Shown here: positions 9,041-17,209 of the stretch, piece after piece | How the letters are laid out: each line of letters starts with the position of its first letter | Position numbering within the stretch: position 1 is the stretch's first letter | Assembly: GCF_003344885.1 (NCBI RefSeq) | Contig: NZ_CP031155.1 | Coordinates: 1,950,001 to 2,014,000, forward strand | Reading direction: 5' to 3' | DNA length: 64,000 bases | Source of the DNA: Altererythrobacter sp. ZODW24 | GTDB taxonomy: Bacteria; Pseudomonadota; Alphaproteobacteria; Sphingomonadales; Sphingomonadaceae | The notes under the pieces: generated by a model | Told to the model about the DNA's origin: nothing | Seen by the model: only the letters and a program-made list of their open reading frames with translations | The model's database searches: none | Program-made: the position numbers and the translations under genes

Positions 9041-9502
9041 TTACTCTCGCCGCTCAGTGTTATCGAGCGATGCAAAGTATAATGCGCGAAGCTCAGAGTC
9101 TCTGCGAGGACCGGCTCGATAGTCTGCAATGATATGAGACACCCTTCCTGACGTGATCATTTTTGGGAGAGCCCAGAAGGGCTTAGCTGGCAGGTAGGCT
9201 AAAGCCTTGAAAGTTCCTTTGAGGACATTCGCCGTCATGAGCATTGGCTGTTGAGATTCTGAGTGCCCTCGATGGCAATGATACTGCTTAGAGCATATCA
9301 GCGACACTTCCGCTCGTTTGCCCTCTAAGGCCTTCGCTTCATCGATAGCCCGAACGATTGTGCCATGAATGTCGATTATTGCCTCATCGTCCACGCGACC
9401 AATCTCTGCACGGTGGTCCGCAATGTGATATGACTGATCGAAGGTTTCGATCGCGATCAGCAGCTCTTTTGAGCCACTCTTAGTCCCAATTGCTTTGGCC
9501 AT
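9041..9502 (-). CDS. Hypothetical protein next to tRNA-Leu, unknown function
   Basis: I do not recognise this 153-aa protein. The ATG at 9502 was chosen because GGAGG lies a few bases upstream; a TTG 63 bases earlier would add 21 residues without a clear ribosome-binding site. It is the first island gene after the tRNA-Leu 3' end, on the same strand as the regulator and defence operon. The sequence shows mixed alpha/beta character (an IVRAIDEAKALEGKRAEVSLIC segment broken by helices) and a late basic RAGPRRDSELRAL stretch. No transmembrane or signal segments are apparent. It might be a protective or regulatory island protein, but there is no direct evidence. Confidence 0.6.
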   Translation of the reverse strand: MAKAIGTKSGSKELLIAIETFDQSYHIADHRAEIGRVDDEAIIDIHGTIVRAIDEAKALEGKRAEVSLICSKQYHCHRGHSESQQPMLMTANVLKGTFKALAYLPAKPFWALPKMITSGRVSHIIADYRAGPRRDSELRALYFASLDNTERRE

Positions 9503-9645
9503 TTGCCCTCCAACCTGCTTGATTGGATGGAGCATAGGAGCACATGCGAACCCACTATATCGCAAAACCTGGGGTGGGCGAAAGGGTGGTCCAAATTTTC
9601 AAAATCCAGATAAATATCTGTTTTTATTGTGCTTTTTTAGGTAAA

Positions 9646-9732
9646 TGGTGCCCAGAAGAGGAATCGAACCTCCACACCCTTGCGAGTACATGCACCTGAA
9701 GCATGCGCGTCTACCAATTCCGCCATCTGGGC
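9646..9732 (-). tRNA. tRNA-Leu (anticodon CAG)
   Basis: Reading the minus strand, the 5' acceptor arm GCCCAGA (9732-9726) pairs with TCTGGGC near the 3' end, followed by discriminator A and an encoded CCA (9648-9646). The anticodon stem CATGC/GCATG holds the loop TTCAGGT with anticodon CAG at 9698-9696. The T-arm has GGTTCGATTCC, and a long variable arm gives the 87-nt class II form expected for leucine. Its 3' end faces the accessory island at 1-9640, which is the usual polarity for tRNA-integrated elements. Confidence 0.95.
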
Positions 9733-9924
9733 ACCGGAGCAAGTCAGTCCTTGTATGCTGTCTTGCGGGTAGGCGCGGGCCACTAGCCTTGGGCGTGATT
9801 CCTGTCAATCAGAGTTCGATCCGGGATTGTCTGCACGGTTGCAGGGGAACGCTGCATTGGGCATGGCGTTGGTGAAACAGGTGCTACACTCTGGTAGCAC
9901 TGTGATATAGGCGAATTAGGCGAT

Positions 9925-10875
9925 ATGGCGACGTACGGATCTCTTGAAGGCAAGCTTGTCGTGCTGCTGGGCGGTAGCGGCTTTTTCGGTAAGCATATTG
10001 CGCAAGAACTGCTGGAGCGCGGTGCGCGTTTGCGGATCGCCAGCCGCAACCCCGAAGCCGCGTTTACGCTTAAGCCGCTCGCCGATCTGGGTCAGCTGCA
10101 GTTCGTGCGCTGCGACATTACCAAGCCCGATGGTCTTGCGGTGGCCTTGGACGGTGCACATGCCGCCGTGAACCTGGTGGGTGTGTTCAAGGGCGATCTT
10201 GAGGCGATCATGGGTGACGCCGCTGGCAGCGCTGCCAAGGCCGCGAAGGAAGCGGGCGCCAAGGCGTTTGTGCAAGTCAGCGCGATTGGTGCTGATGCGG
10301 AATCCGACGTTGGATATGCCCGGGCCAAGGCGATTGGCGAACGGGCTGTTCTGTCGGAATTCCCTAAGGCGACGATCATCCGTCCGCCGGTGCTGTTTGC
10401 CGAGGATGACAACTTCATCAACATGTTCGCCAAGCTGATTTCGACCTTCCCCGCGCTCCCCGTGTTCGCGCCGGAAGCCAAGCTGCAACCGCTGCATGTC
10501 GACGACGCTGCTGCGGCGGTTGTCGCGGCGCTGGCCAATCCGGCCAAGCATGGCGGCAAGACCTTCGAGATTGCCGGTCCCGTCGCGCTGACTATGGCGG
10601 AGATCAACCGCAAGATTGCCGCGGCGCAGAACCGCGACCGCTTGTTCATCGAGCTGCCCGACTTCGTCTCGGAAACTTTCGCCAGCGCCACAGGCTGGCT
10701 ACCTTTCGCACCGATCAGCCGCGACCAGCTGACGCTGCTGCAGCAGGGCGGCGAGCCTTCGGGCAAGTTCCCCGGGATCGACAAGCTGGGCATCAGCCCG
10801 CGTCCGCTCGACCTGTATCTCGACCGTTGGATGACACGCTACCGCAAGCATGGCCGCTTCGGCGCCCGCGCTTAG
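9925..10875 (+). CDS. Complex I NDUFA9-like NAD(P)H-binding protein (atypical SDR)
   Basis: A 316-aa Rossmann-fold protein of the atypical short-chain dehydrogenase type. The nucleotide-binding motif GGSGFFG is at residues 16-22; a YARAK-type sequence (residues 132-136) replaces the catalytic YxxxK. This and the C-terminal part (SPRPLDLYLDRWM) match bacterial homologues of the NDUFA9 accessory subunit of respiratory complex I, which bind NADPH structurally and help assemble the complex. It is monocistronic and convergent with the NfeD gene three bases downstream. The start ATG follows a short A/T-rich leader. Confidence 0.8.
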   Translation: MATYGSLEGKLVVLLGGSGFFGKHIAQELLERGARLRIASRNPEAAFTLKPLADLGQLQFVRCDITKPDGLAVALDGAHAAVNLVGVFKGDLEAIMGDAAGSAAKAAKEAGAKAFVQVSAIGADAESDVGYARAKAIGERAVLSEFPKATIIRPPVLFAEDDNFINMFAKLISTFPALPVFAPEAKLQPLHVDDAAAAVVAALANPAKHGGKTFEIAGPVALTMAEINRKIAAAQNRDRLFIELPDFVSETFASATGWLPFAPISRDQLTLLQQGGEPSGKFPGIDKLGISPRPLDLYLDRWMTRYRKHGRFGARA

Positions 10876-10878
10876 GAC

Positions 10879-11322
10879 TTAAGCAGGCTCCACCAACAGA
10901 TCGGTTCCATCAGCGCCGGTAATCCGCACTCTCGTGCCGACCGCCACATCGTCGCCGCGCGCGATCCATTCGCTATCGCCGACCTTTATCTTGCCGCTGC
11001 CGCCATCAATGGCGACAACGACCACAGCGGTTTCACCCACCATGCGGTCGAGCCGCTTGTTCATCATCGGATCGGCTTCGCGGATCGGGCGATCTTGCAA
11101 GAAGCGCTTCGCCGCATAGACTGTGGCGGCAGCAATCACCGTGAACACCACCACTTGCATCGCCACGCCCAGCCCCAGCATCAAGGTGAGCAAACCAGCA
11201 GCAATCGCCGCCAGCGCCAGCCAGATCAGATAGACGCCGGGTACCATGACTTCGAGCGCGGCCAGCACCAGGCCGATGCCAATCCACACCCAATGGGCGC
11301 CGAGGTTCTCTAGCGCTTCCAT
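10879..11322 (-). CDS. NfeD family membrane protein
   Basis: A 147-aa protein with three to four hydrophobic segments in the first 75 residues (for example around LVLAALEVMVPGVYLIWLAL) and a C-terminal OB-fold domain (about 90-147) with VGETAVVV and VGTRVRITG strands. This is the short NfeD type, which pairs with SPFH/stomatin proteins in membrane microdomains. Its ATG shares one base with the TGA of the upstream paraslipin gene (TGATG), so the two are translationally coupled and likely form one functional unit. The exact cellular role of such pairs is not settled. Confidence 0.88.
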   Translation of the reverse strand: MEALENLGAHWVWIGIGLVLAALEVMVPGVYLIWLALAAIAAGLLTLMLGLGVAMQVVVFTVIAAATVYAAKRFLQDRPIREADPMMNKRLDRMVGETAVVVVAIDGGSGKIKVGDSEWIARGDDVAVGTRVRITGADGTDLLVEPA

Positions 11323-12302
11323 CAGCTGCTCCGGGGCGCAGTGCGCGGCACACTGCTGCGCTTTGGAGCCGCGCCGCCAGAGCCGCCGCCGCCATTATCG
11401 TCCATCATACCCTTGGCCAATTCGCCAATCCCGCCAAGCGTGCCGATCAGCTGTGTCGCTTCGACCGGGAACAGGATGGTCTTGGCATTGGGAGAAGTCG
11501 CAAAGCCGGCGATGGCTTTCGTATATTCCTGCGCGATGAAGTAATTGATCGCGCCGTTGCCCGATTGCGCAATGGCGTTGGACACAACTTCGGTCGCCTT
11601 GGCTTCCGCTTCGGCGGCCCGCTCGCGCGCCTCGGCGTCGCGGAATGCAGCTTCCTTATTACCCTCGGCAGTGAGGATGGCGGACTGCTTGTCGCCTTCT
11701 GCACGCAGGATGTTGGAGGCGCGGTCGCCCTCGGCTTCGAGGATTTCGGCACGCTTCAGCCGCTCGGCCTTCATCTGGCGGGCCATCGCTTCGGAGATGT
11801 CGGCGGGCGGGCGGATATCCTTGATTTCAACGCGGGTGATCTTGATCCCCCATGGCGAGGTTGCCTGATCCACCACCACCAACAGGCGGGCATTGATCTC
11901 GTCACGCTTCGACAGTGTTTCGTCGAGCGCCATCGAACCCATCACGGTCCGCAGGTTCGTGGTCGTGAGGGCCATGATCGCCTGATACAGGCTGGAGACT
12001 TCATAAGCCGCCTTGCCCGCATCCAGCACCTGGAAGAACACGACCGCATCCACGCCGACCATGGCGTTATCGGCGGTGATGATTTCCTGTCCCGGAATAT
12101 CGAGCACCTGCTCCATCATATTCACTTTGTGGCCAACACGGTCGAAGAAGGGGATCAGGATATGCAGGCCCGGCTCGGCAGCGAGCGTGTATTTGCCCAG
12201 CCGCTCGATCGTATAGACATAACCCTGTTTGACGATGCGAATGGTCGACAGCAATATTGCCGCGCCAGCCACCAGCAAGATCAGCGGTATTAGATATCCC
12301 AT
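11322..12302 (-). CDS. SPFH/band 7 paraslipin (stomatin-like, QmcA-type)
   Basis: A 326-aa protein with one N-terminal membrane segment (residues 3-23), the band 7/SPFH domain (about 25-180, with [15 protein letters not shown] and [10 protein letters not shown]) and a long alanine/glutamate-rich coiled coil (about 185-250, with repeated AEGD/AEGNKEA). A glycine-rich, low-complexity tail ends it. Paraslipins oligomerise at the inner membrane and organise microdomains or membrane protein quality control. The ATG at 12302 is preceded by GGAGGG. It is followed directly by nfeD, the canonical partner. Confidence 0.92.
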   Translation of the reverse strand: MGYLIPLILLVAGAAILLSTIRIVKQGYVYTIERLGKYTLAAEPGLHILIPFFDRVGHKVNMMEQVLDIPGQEIITADNAMVGVDAVVFFQVLDAGKAAYEVSSLYQAIMALTTTNLRTVMGSMALDETLSKRDEINARLLVVVDQATSPWGIKITRVEIKDIRPPADISEAMARQMKAERLKRAEILEAEGDRASNILRAEGDKQSAILTAEGNKEAAFRDAEARERAAEAEAKATEVVSNAIAQSGNGAINYFIAQEYTKAIAGFATSPNAKTILFPVEATQLIGTLGGIGELAKGMMDDNGGGGSGGAAPKRSSVPRTAPRSS

Positions 12303-12329
12303 AAAACCCTCCGTTAAGTTGCCAGCATC

Positions 12330-12854
12330 CTACCCGTGTTCGCGCTCCCCGCCAAGTGACGCATATCCGCCCGATTGTGTGCGTGACCTTAGCTTACGAA
12401 GCAGCGCCTTGCGCTCCGCCGCAAAACTGCGGTCGATCTGCGTCAGATAGGCAAGAAGCTCGGAGTTCTGCGCCTTATAGACCGATCCGGCATAGCGCCC
12501 GCGCCGCATCACAGGCTGGAAACGGCCACCCGCCGCGCCGTCCCAGTCGCCGCCACCTGTGACCTTCCGCGAACCGCGTGTCACATTGCTTGATTGGTGC
12601 GGCGACATACGGGGCGCAAACCCCAGCGCCGCATCCCAAGCCGCCGCAAAACTCTCCGCCCCCGGTTTGACGCGAAGGCGGTAAGCCGTCTCCCGCGCCA
12701 TCCCCACAAACCGCGCCGCCGCCGCAACACTTCGCGTCTCGGCCAGCATCCCGATAAATTCGGACTGCTTAAGCGGCGTCCACCCGTCGCTGCGCGCGCG
12801 AACAGGGACGGGATGGAACGGCGGGATTTTGCTGGGGAGGTATGGATGGTTCAT
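12330..12854 (-). CDS. Hypothetical HTH-containing protein
   Basis: A 174-aa basic protein. Residues about 25-65 (TPLKQSEFIGMLAETRSV, AAAARFVGMARETAYRLR) look like a helix-turn-helix in which the organism scans successive alanines then a recognition helix. The rest is arginine-rich and poorly ordered. Similar proteins are common in sphingomonads and have no assigned role, so a DNA-binding function is only suggested. It lies 27 bases upstream of the paraslipin gene on the same strand and may share its transcript. Confidence 0.6.
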   Translation of the reverse strand: MNHPYLPSKIPPFHPVPVRARSDGWTPLKQSEFIGMLAETRSVAAAARFVGMARETAYRLRVKPGAESFAAAWDAALGFAPRMSPHQSSNVTRGSRKVTGGGDWDGAAGGRFQPVMRRGRYAGSVYKAQNSELLAYLTQIDRSFAAERKALLRKLRSRTQSGGYASLGGEREHG

Positions 12855-13055
12855 CCGGCAGGGTAAGCCAGATTTTTGGGGTGTAGGAAAGTTTGGCGGT
12901 TACGCGGCTTTCCTTACGTCAAATCGGCTCCTCTCCCCATAAGCCGCCGCGCAGCTATCCGCGTGCAGCGCCCCAGCCCAAAACCCCCTCCAGCCCCGCG
13001 CCCCTACTACCCCCTTCAAGACGGTCCGTTAACCTGTCTGTGGCATGGACTTGCC

Positions 13056-14882
13056 ATGGGAAGGACGGCTTCAAAGCTATTAGGGCATCCTGCCGCGTGG
13101 TGCGCGGTGGGGCTGGCCTATTTCGGCGCGGCCGTGCTGTCGCTCTATCTGACCGAGGGCGTCCACGGAATGGCCACGATCTGGCCGGCCAGCGGGATCT
13201 TTGTCGCCGCACTCTTGCTCTTCGGCAAAGGCCGTTTGGTCTGGATTTGCGGCTCTGTCGCGGTCGCCAGTTTCGCTGCCAATTACATGTTTGGCGCCAA
13301 TGCCGCCGATGCAGCGGCATTTACCGCTGCAAATCTGGTCGAGGGGCTAGTGGTCAGCCAGTTGGTGCTGCGCACATCCGGTGCCCCCGGAACACTGGAG
13401 GACCCGCACTGGGTGGCAACCTTCTTTGGTGCGGCCATGGTCGGGGCAGTCAGCGGCAGCATAATTGCGACAGCCTTTGCCGGCGGTATGAACACCGAAT
13501 TCTTCATTTCGTGGTTTGCGACGGTGTCGCTGGGGCTGCTGATCGTCACCCCGATTGTAGTGACCATCGCGCGCGGCCTGAGCGCGCTGCCGATCAAACT
13601 TTCCAAGCGGCAATATTGGCAGGCGGTCACGATATTTCCGCTCGTTACAATTCTCAGCATCGCGGTGTTCCAGCAAGACACCTATCCCTTGCTGTTCCTG
13701 CCGCTCATCGGCGTGCTTGCCGCTACTTATGCGTTCGGCCCCAATGGCGCGGCGATCAGCATTTTGATCATTGCGGTTGCCGGAACCGTGGGCGATGTCA
13801 CTGGCGGCGGACCGAGCCGCTTTGTCGCCGAGGGCATGGTTGGCGAAACCCGGTTCTTCCAATTCTATCTGCTTAGCCTGTTGCTTGCCGCATGGCCGCT
13901 TTCCGCGCTGTTGGCGGAGAAGCGAAAGTTGATCGAGGATTATGCCGAAAGCAATAGTTTGCTGGAGCTGGCCGAGAGCACAGCAAACCTTGGCCATTGG
14001 TACTTCAGTTTTGGCGGGGCCGGTCTGATCTGGTCGAATGAAGTGTACCGCATCCACGGCGTCGATCCGGAAACCTTCGAAATGGGCTCCATGGAGACAC
14101 TGGATCGCAAGCGGTCGCTCAGCCTGTATCACCCGGATGACCGTGAACATGTGAGAGATACGCTGAGCATCGCGTTGCAGCGTCAGGCCGGATTTACCTA
14201 CAATGCGCGGGTGGTCCGCCCCGACGGCACGATCCGTAATATATCCAGCATCGGCGAGCCGACATTCAACCGTAATGGCGAGTTTACCGGGCTTTTCGGC
14301 ACGTTCCAGGATACCACCAAGCAGACCGAAATGCTGGAGGCGCTGCGCCTTGCCCAAGAAGCCGCAGAACGCGAAGCGGCGAAGTCCAAACGCTTGGCAG
14401 AAACTGACGAGCTGACTGGCATCGCGAACCGCCGCAAAGCGCTCAGGACTCTCGAGCAGGAAGTTGCTGCAGCACACAAGAGCGGGAAAGCGCTAACGCT
14501 CGCCATTTTCGACATCGACTTCTTCAAGACGGTGAACGATCGTTTCGGACATAATACGGGCGACCGCGTGCTGAAGCGCGTTACCGTGATTGCCAACAGG
14601 TGCCTGCGCGATGGCGATCTCATCGGCCGGCTTGGCGGTGAAGAATTTATGGTAATTTTGCCGGGCGAAAACGGCCGCAATGCCGAACAGATTGCCGAGC
14701 GGCTACGCTTAGCCATTGCCGAGGAACACTGGTCGATCTCAGGTCTGGATCAGGTCACAGTCAGCATCGGCCTCGCCGCGCTTACGCCCGGCCAAAGCGC
14801 GCAGGAACTGCTCGGCAAGGCTGACGAGGCGCTGTACCGCGCAAAAGACGACGGACGGAACTTGCTTAGATCAGCCGCCTGA
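13056..14882 (+). CDS. MASE1-PAS-GGDEF diguanylate cyclase
   Basis: This 608-aa protein would make the second messenger c-di-GMP from two GTP. A multi-pass MASE1-type membrane sensor fills about residues 1-290, a PAS domain about 300-425 and a GGDEF domain about 440-608. The catalytic motif is GGEEF at 527-531, with an inhibitory I-site (RDGD) just upstream, so product feedback is likely. The ATG at 13056 was chosen because the MASE1 region begins there; an open frame extends 60 codons further to a TTG but the extra part is basic and proline-rich. No EAL domain is present. Confidence 0.9.
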   Translation: MGRTASKLLGHPAAWCAVGLAYFGAAVLSLYLTEGVHGMATIWPASGIFVAALLLFGKGRLVWICGSVAVASFAANYMFGANAADAAAFTAANLVEGLVVSQLVLRTSGAPGTLEDPHWVATFFGAAMVGAVSGSIIATAFAGGMNTEFFISWFATVSLGLLIVTPIVVTIARGLSALPIKLSKRQYWQAVTIFPLVTILSIAVFQQDTYPLLFLPLIGVLAATYAFGPNGAAISILIIAVAGTVGDVTGGGPSRFVAEGMVGETRFFQFYLLSLLLAAWPLSALLAEKRKLIEDYAESNSLLELAESTANLGHWYFSFGGAGLIWSNEVYRIHGVDPETFEMGSMETLDRKRSLSLYHPDDREHVRDTLSIALQRQAGFTYNARVVRPDGTIRNISSIGEPTFNRNGEFTGLFGTFQDTTKQTEMLEALRLAQEAAEREAAKSKRLAETDELTGIANRRKALRTLEQEVAAAHKSGKALTLAIFDIDFFKTVNDRFGHNTGDRVLKRVTVIANRCLRDGDLIGRLGGEEFMVILPGENGRNAEQIAERLRLAIAEEHWSISGLDQVTVSIGLAALTPGQSAQELLGKADEALYRAKDDGRNLLRSAA

Positions 14883-14907
14883 TTGACGGTCCAAAGAATA
14901 GCGCCGC

Positions 14908-16176
14908 TCACTTCCCATAAACCGCTGCGCGGATCTCCTTGTGCAGCGTGGCGTCGAACGGGATTTTCTGCGCCGCGAATACCACAGCCATGTCGTTTGC
15001 GGGATCGACCCAGAACAGCATCGAGGGATACCCGTCCCAGAAGAACTCGCCCACTGTGCCGCGCATTTCATCCGGGCTGGCAGGCGGGGCGACGCGCACG
15101 GCGAAGTTCAGGCCGAAGCCCATCTGGCCTTTGCCGGGTAACCACGCGCGCTCGGTCATGCGGGGGTCGAGCTGGTCGGTCGCCATGATGCGAATTGTCT
15201 CAGGCTTTAGAATGCGTTTGCCGTCGAGTGCTCCCTCACCCAAAAGCATCCGCGCGAAGAGCATGTAATCGTCGACGGTCGTGACGATGCCCGATCCGCC
15301 CATCGTCATCGGTTTGCCCGCGAAATTCGATTCCAGCCACTCCTTACGCTCCATCGGAGCCAGCGAGCCATCAGCGGCCAGCACATAGATCTGCGCAAGG
15401 CGCGGCAGGTCGGCGGCATCGCGTTTCCAGCCGGTGTCCGCCATCCCCAGCGGCGCGAAGATTTCTGCCGCGACGTAGTCGGCGAAAGGCTGACCCGACA
15501 GCACCTCCACCAGCCGCGCCTGGACGTCGACTGCGGCGCTATATTCCCATGCCGTACCCGGATCGCGGACTAGCGGAACCTGCGCCATTTTCTCCGAGAA
15601 CTGCGCCAGTGTATTGTCCACCGAGAGCGGTTCCAGCTCGGCCCATACTTGGTCCGGATAACGCCCGCCCCCTCCATAGGTGAAGCCTGCCGTATGACGC
15701 ATGATATCGCGCACGGTCACGGGCCGCCCCGGCGCGCGCAGCAGCCCGTTGCCGTTTGCATCTTTGCCTTCATAGACCTGCAGCGCAGTATATTCGGGCA
15801 GATGGTCAGCCAGCGGATCGTCGAGGCCGAATTTGCCGTCCTCCCACAAAGTCATCAGCGCCACGCCGGTGACGGGTTTGGTCATGGAGAATATCTGCAC
15901 CAGCGTATCGCGGGCGAAGGGCCTTGCCGCCTCGCGGTCAGCTTGACCCGCCGCCCCGAAATGCACCTCGCGTCCGTCCTTCCACACCAGCGCCGATGCG
16001 CCGACCGTGCGGCCATCCGCCACCATTCCCGCCAGCGCCGCATCAATGCGCGCGGCATCGAGAGTGACGCCTGATGCACTCTCGGAGGTAGCTGCATTGT
16101 AGTTATGCGTGACCTCACTCGTAACGCAGCCCGAAAGCCCCGCCACCAGTGCCAGCGCGAATGGAGCAAGCCGCAT
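14908..16176 (-). CDS. Serine hydrolase, class C beta-lactamase/esterase family lipoprotein
   Basis: A 422-aa protein of the beta-lactamase-like (EstB, class C) fold. It starts at the ATG at 16176, giving a lipoprotein signal with lipobox LSGC (C17); longer frames lack a signal. The nucleophile motif SMTK is at residues 97-100, and YSA in the WEYSAAVD segment supplies the second-motif tyrosine. These enzymes are esterases or D-aminopeptidases more often than true beta-lactamases. It follows the dienelactone hydrolase by four bases, so they form an operon. Substrate unknown. Confidence 0.85.
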   Translation of the reverse strand: MRLAPFALALVAGLSGCVTSEVTHNYNAATSESASGVTLDAARIDAALAGMVADGRTVGASALVWKDGREVHFGAAGQADREAARPFARDTLVQIFSMTKPVTGVALMTLWEDGKFGLDDPLADHLPEYTALQVYEGKDANGNGLLRAPGRPVTVRDIMRHTAGFTYGGGGRYPDQVWAELEPLSVDNTLAQFSEKMAQVPLVRDPGTAWEYSAAVDVQARLVEVLSGQPFADYVAAEIFAPLGMADTGWKRDAADLPRLAQIYVLAADGSLAPMERKEWLESNFAGKPMTMGGSGIVTTVDDYMLFARMLLGEGALDGKRILKPETIRIMATDQLDPRMTERAWLPGKGQMGFGLNFAVRVAPPASPDEMRGTVGEFFWDGYPSMLFWVDPANDMAVVFAAQKIPFDATLHKEIRAAVYGK

Positions 16177-16180
16177 GCGC

Positions 16181-17080
16181 TTACATCGCGCCATAGAGTG
16201 CCACTTTCGCAGCATAGGCACGCTCGGCCTCTGCCTTTTCGTAAACCGGACTGTCGAGGACGGTCCAGCCGTGGTCCGCCGCATAGACCTCTACTTCGGC
16301 TGCGCGTCCCGCGGCCTTGGCAGCATCGCCGAAAGTGACTTTGGAAACGGGGTCCTTCGCGTCATCATTTTGCGCCACGGCAATCAGATAGGAAGCGGTC
16401 GCCGTGCCGAGCAACTTATGCGGGCTCATTTCAGAATCCGTGGCCAGACCGCCACCGTGGAAACTGGCTGCTGCCTTGACGCGGGTTGGTTCCGCCGCAG
16501 TGCTCCACACAGTGAAGGGGCCGCCCATGCAGTAGCCTTCTGTGCCGATGCCCTTGGCGGTATCGACGCTGTCTTGCGCATCCAGCCATGCCACTAGCGA
16601 ATTGGTATCGCGCATGATCGCCTCGGCGTTCAACTTCTCGCGCCACGGCGTAACTTTGTCCCAGCCGCCATTCCCCGCAAAGTCAGCAAAGTCGGCGAAC
16701 TGGGGTGCAGGAGCATCGCGGTAATATGGGTTTGCGATGAGCACAGTGTAGCCTTCTGCAGCGGTGCGGCGCGCCATCATCTTCTTGGCATCGCGCAGAC
16801 TGGCAATATCGGGCCACAGGATCACGGCGGGGTGCTTGCCCGATGCAGGATGGATCAGCACTGCGTCCATTGTTCCGTCAGCTGTCGTGATACTGACCGG
16901 TGTTTCCGTCAGGCTTGCTTCGCCGCTTGCATCATCGGCAGAAGCGCTTTCCACCCCCGAACATGCCGCCAGCGTTGTCGCCGCACCCACCGCACCGATA
17001 GCTCCGAACTGGCGCCTGTTCACGTCACGCCAGCCGTTCGTCTTGCGGGTCATTTCTTCGAGATCAAACGTATCGCACAT
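16181..17080 (-). CDS. Dienelactone hydrolase family protein, Tat-exported lipoprotein
   Basis: A 299-aa alpha/beta hydrolase. The start at 17080 has AGGAG upstream and begins a Tat signal (NRRQFGAIG, residues 20-28) followed by a lipobox LAAC, suggesting folded export and lipid anchoring. The nucleophile elbow is GYCMGG, with cysteine in place of serine as in dienelactone hydrolase, and a late DHGW supplies the histidine. Classical members open dienelactones in chlorocatechol degradation; the extracytoplasmic location here argues for another ester substrate. It is divergent from the PQQ dehydrogenase. Confidence 0.85.
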   Translation of the reverse strand: MCDTFDLEEMTRKTNGWRDVNRRQFGAIGAVGAATTLAACSGVESASADDASGEASLTETPVSITTADGTMDAVLIHPASGKHPAVILWPDIASLRDAKKMMARRTAAEGYTVLIANPYYRDAPAPQFADFADFAGNGGWDKVTPWREKLNAEAIMRDTNSLVAWLDAQDSVDTAKGIGTEGYCMGGPFTVWSTAAEPTRVKAAASFHGGGLATDSEMSPHKLLGTATASYLIAVAQNDDAKDPVSKVTFGDAAKAAGRAAEVEVYAADHGWTVLDSPVYEKAEAERAYAAKVALYGAM

Positions 17081-17209
17081 GGTCGTGGCTCCTGATGGGG
17101 GATGAGTTCTGCCGGCGAAGATAAACGCCAAGCGCCACGACGCAATGGACAATCTGCACGGTAAGTTGCAGACTGCATACTCAACCGGACGCACCAATAA
17201 GATGCGCCG

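Noticed and set aside
1-9640. Integrase or transposase for the tRNA-Leu island
   Set aside because: No such gene is encoded in this part; it could be beyond the left edge.
12876-13055. Upstream extension of the GGDEF protein to a TTG
   Set aside because: The added 60 residues are proline/arginine-rich and unlike the MASE1 family start.
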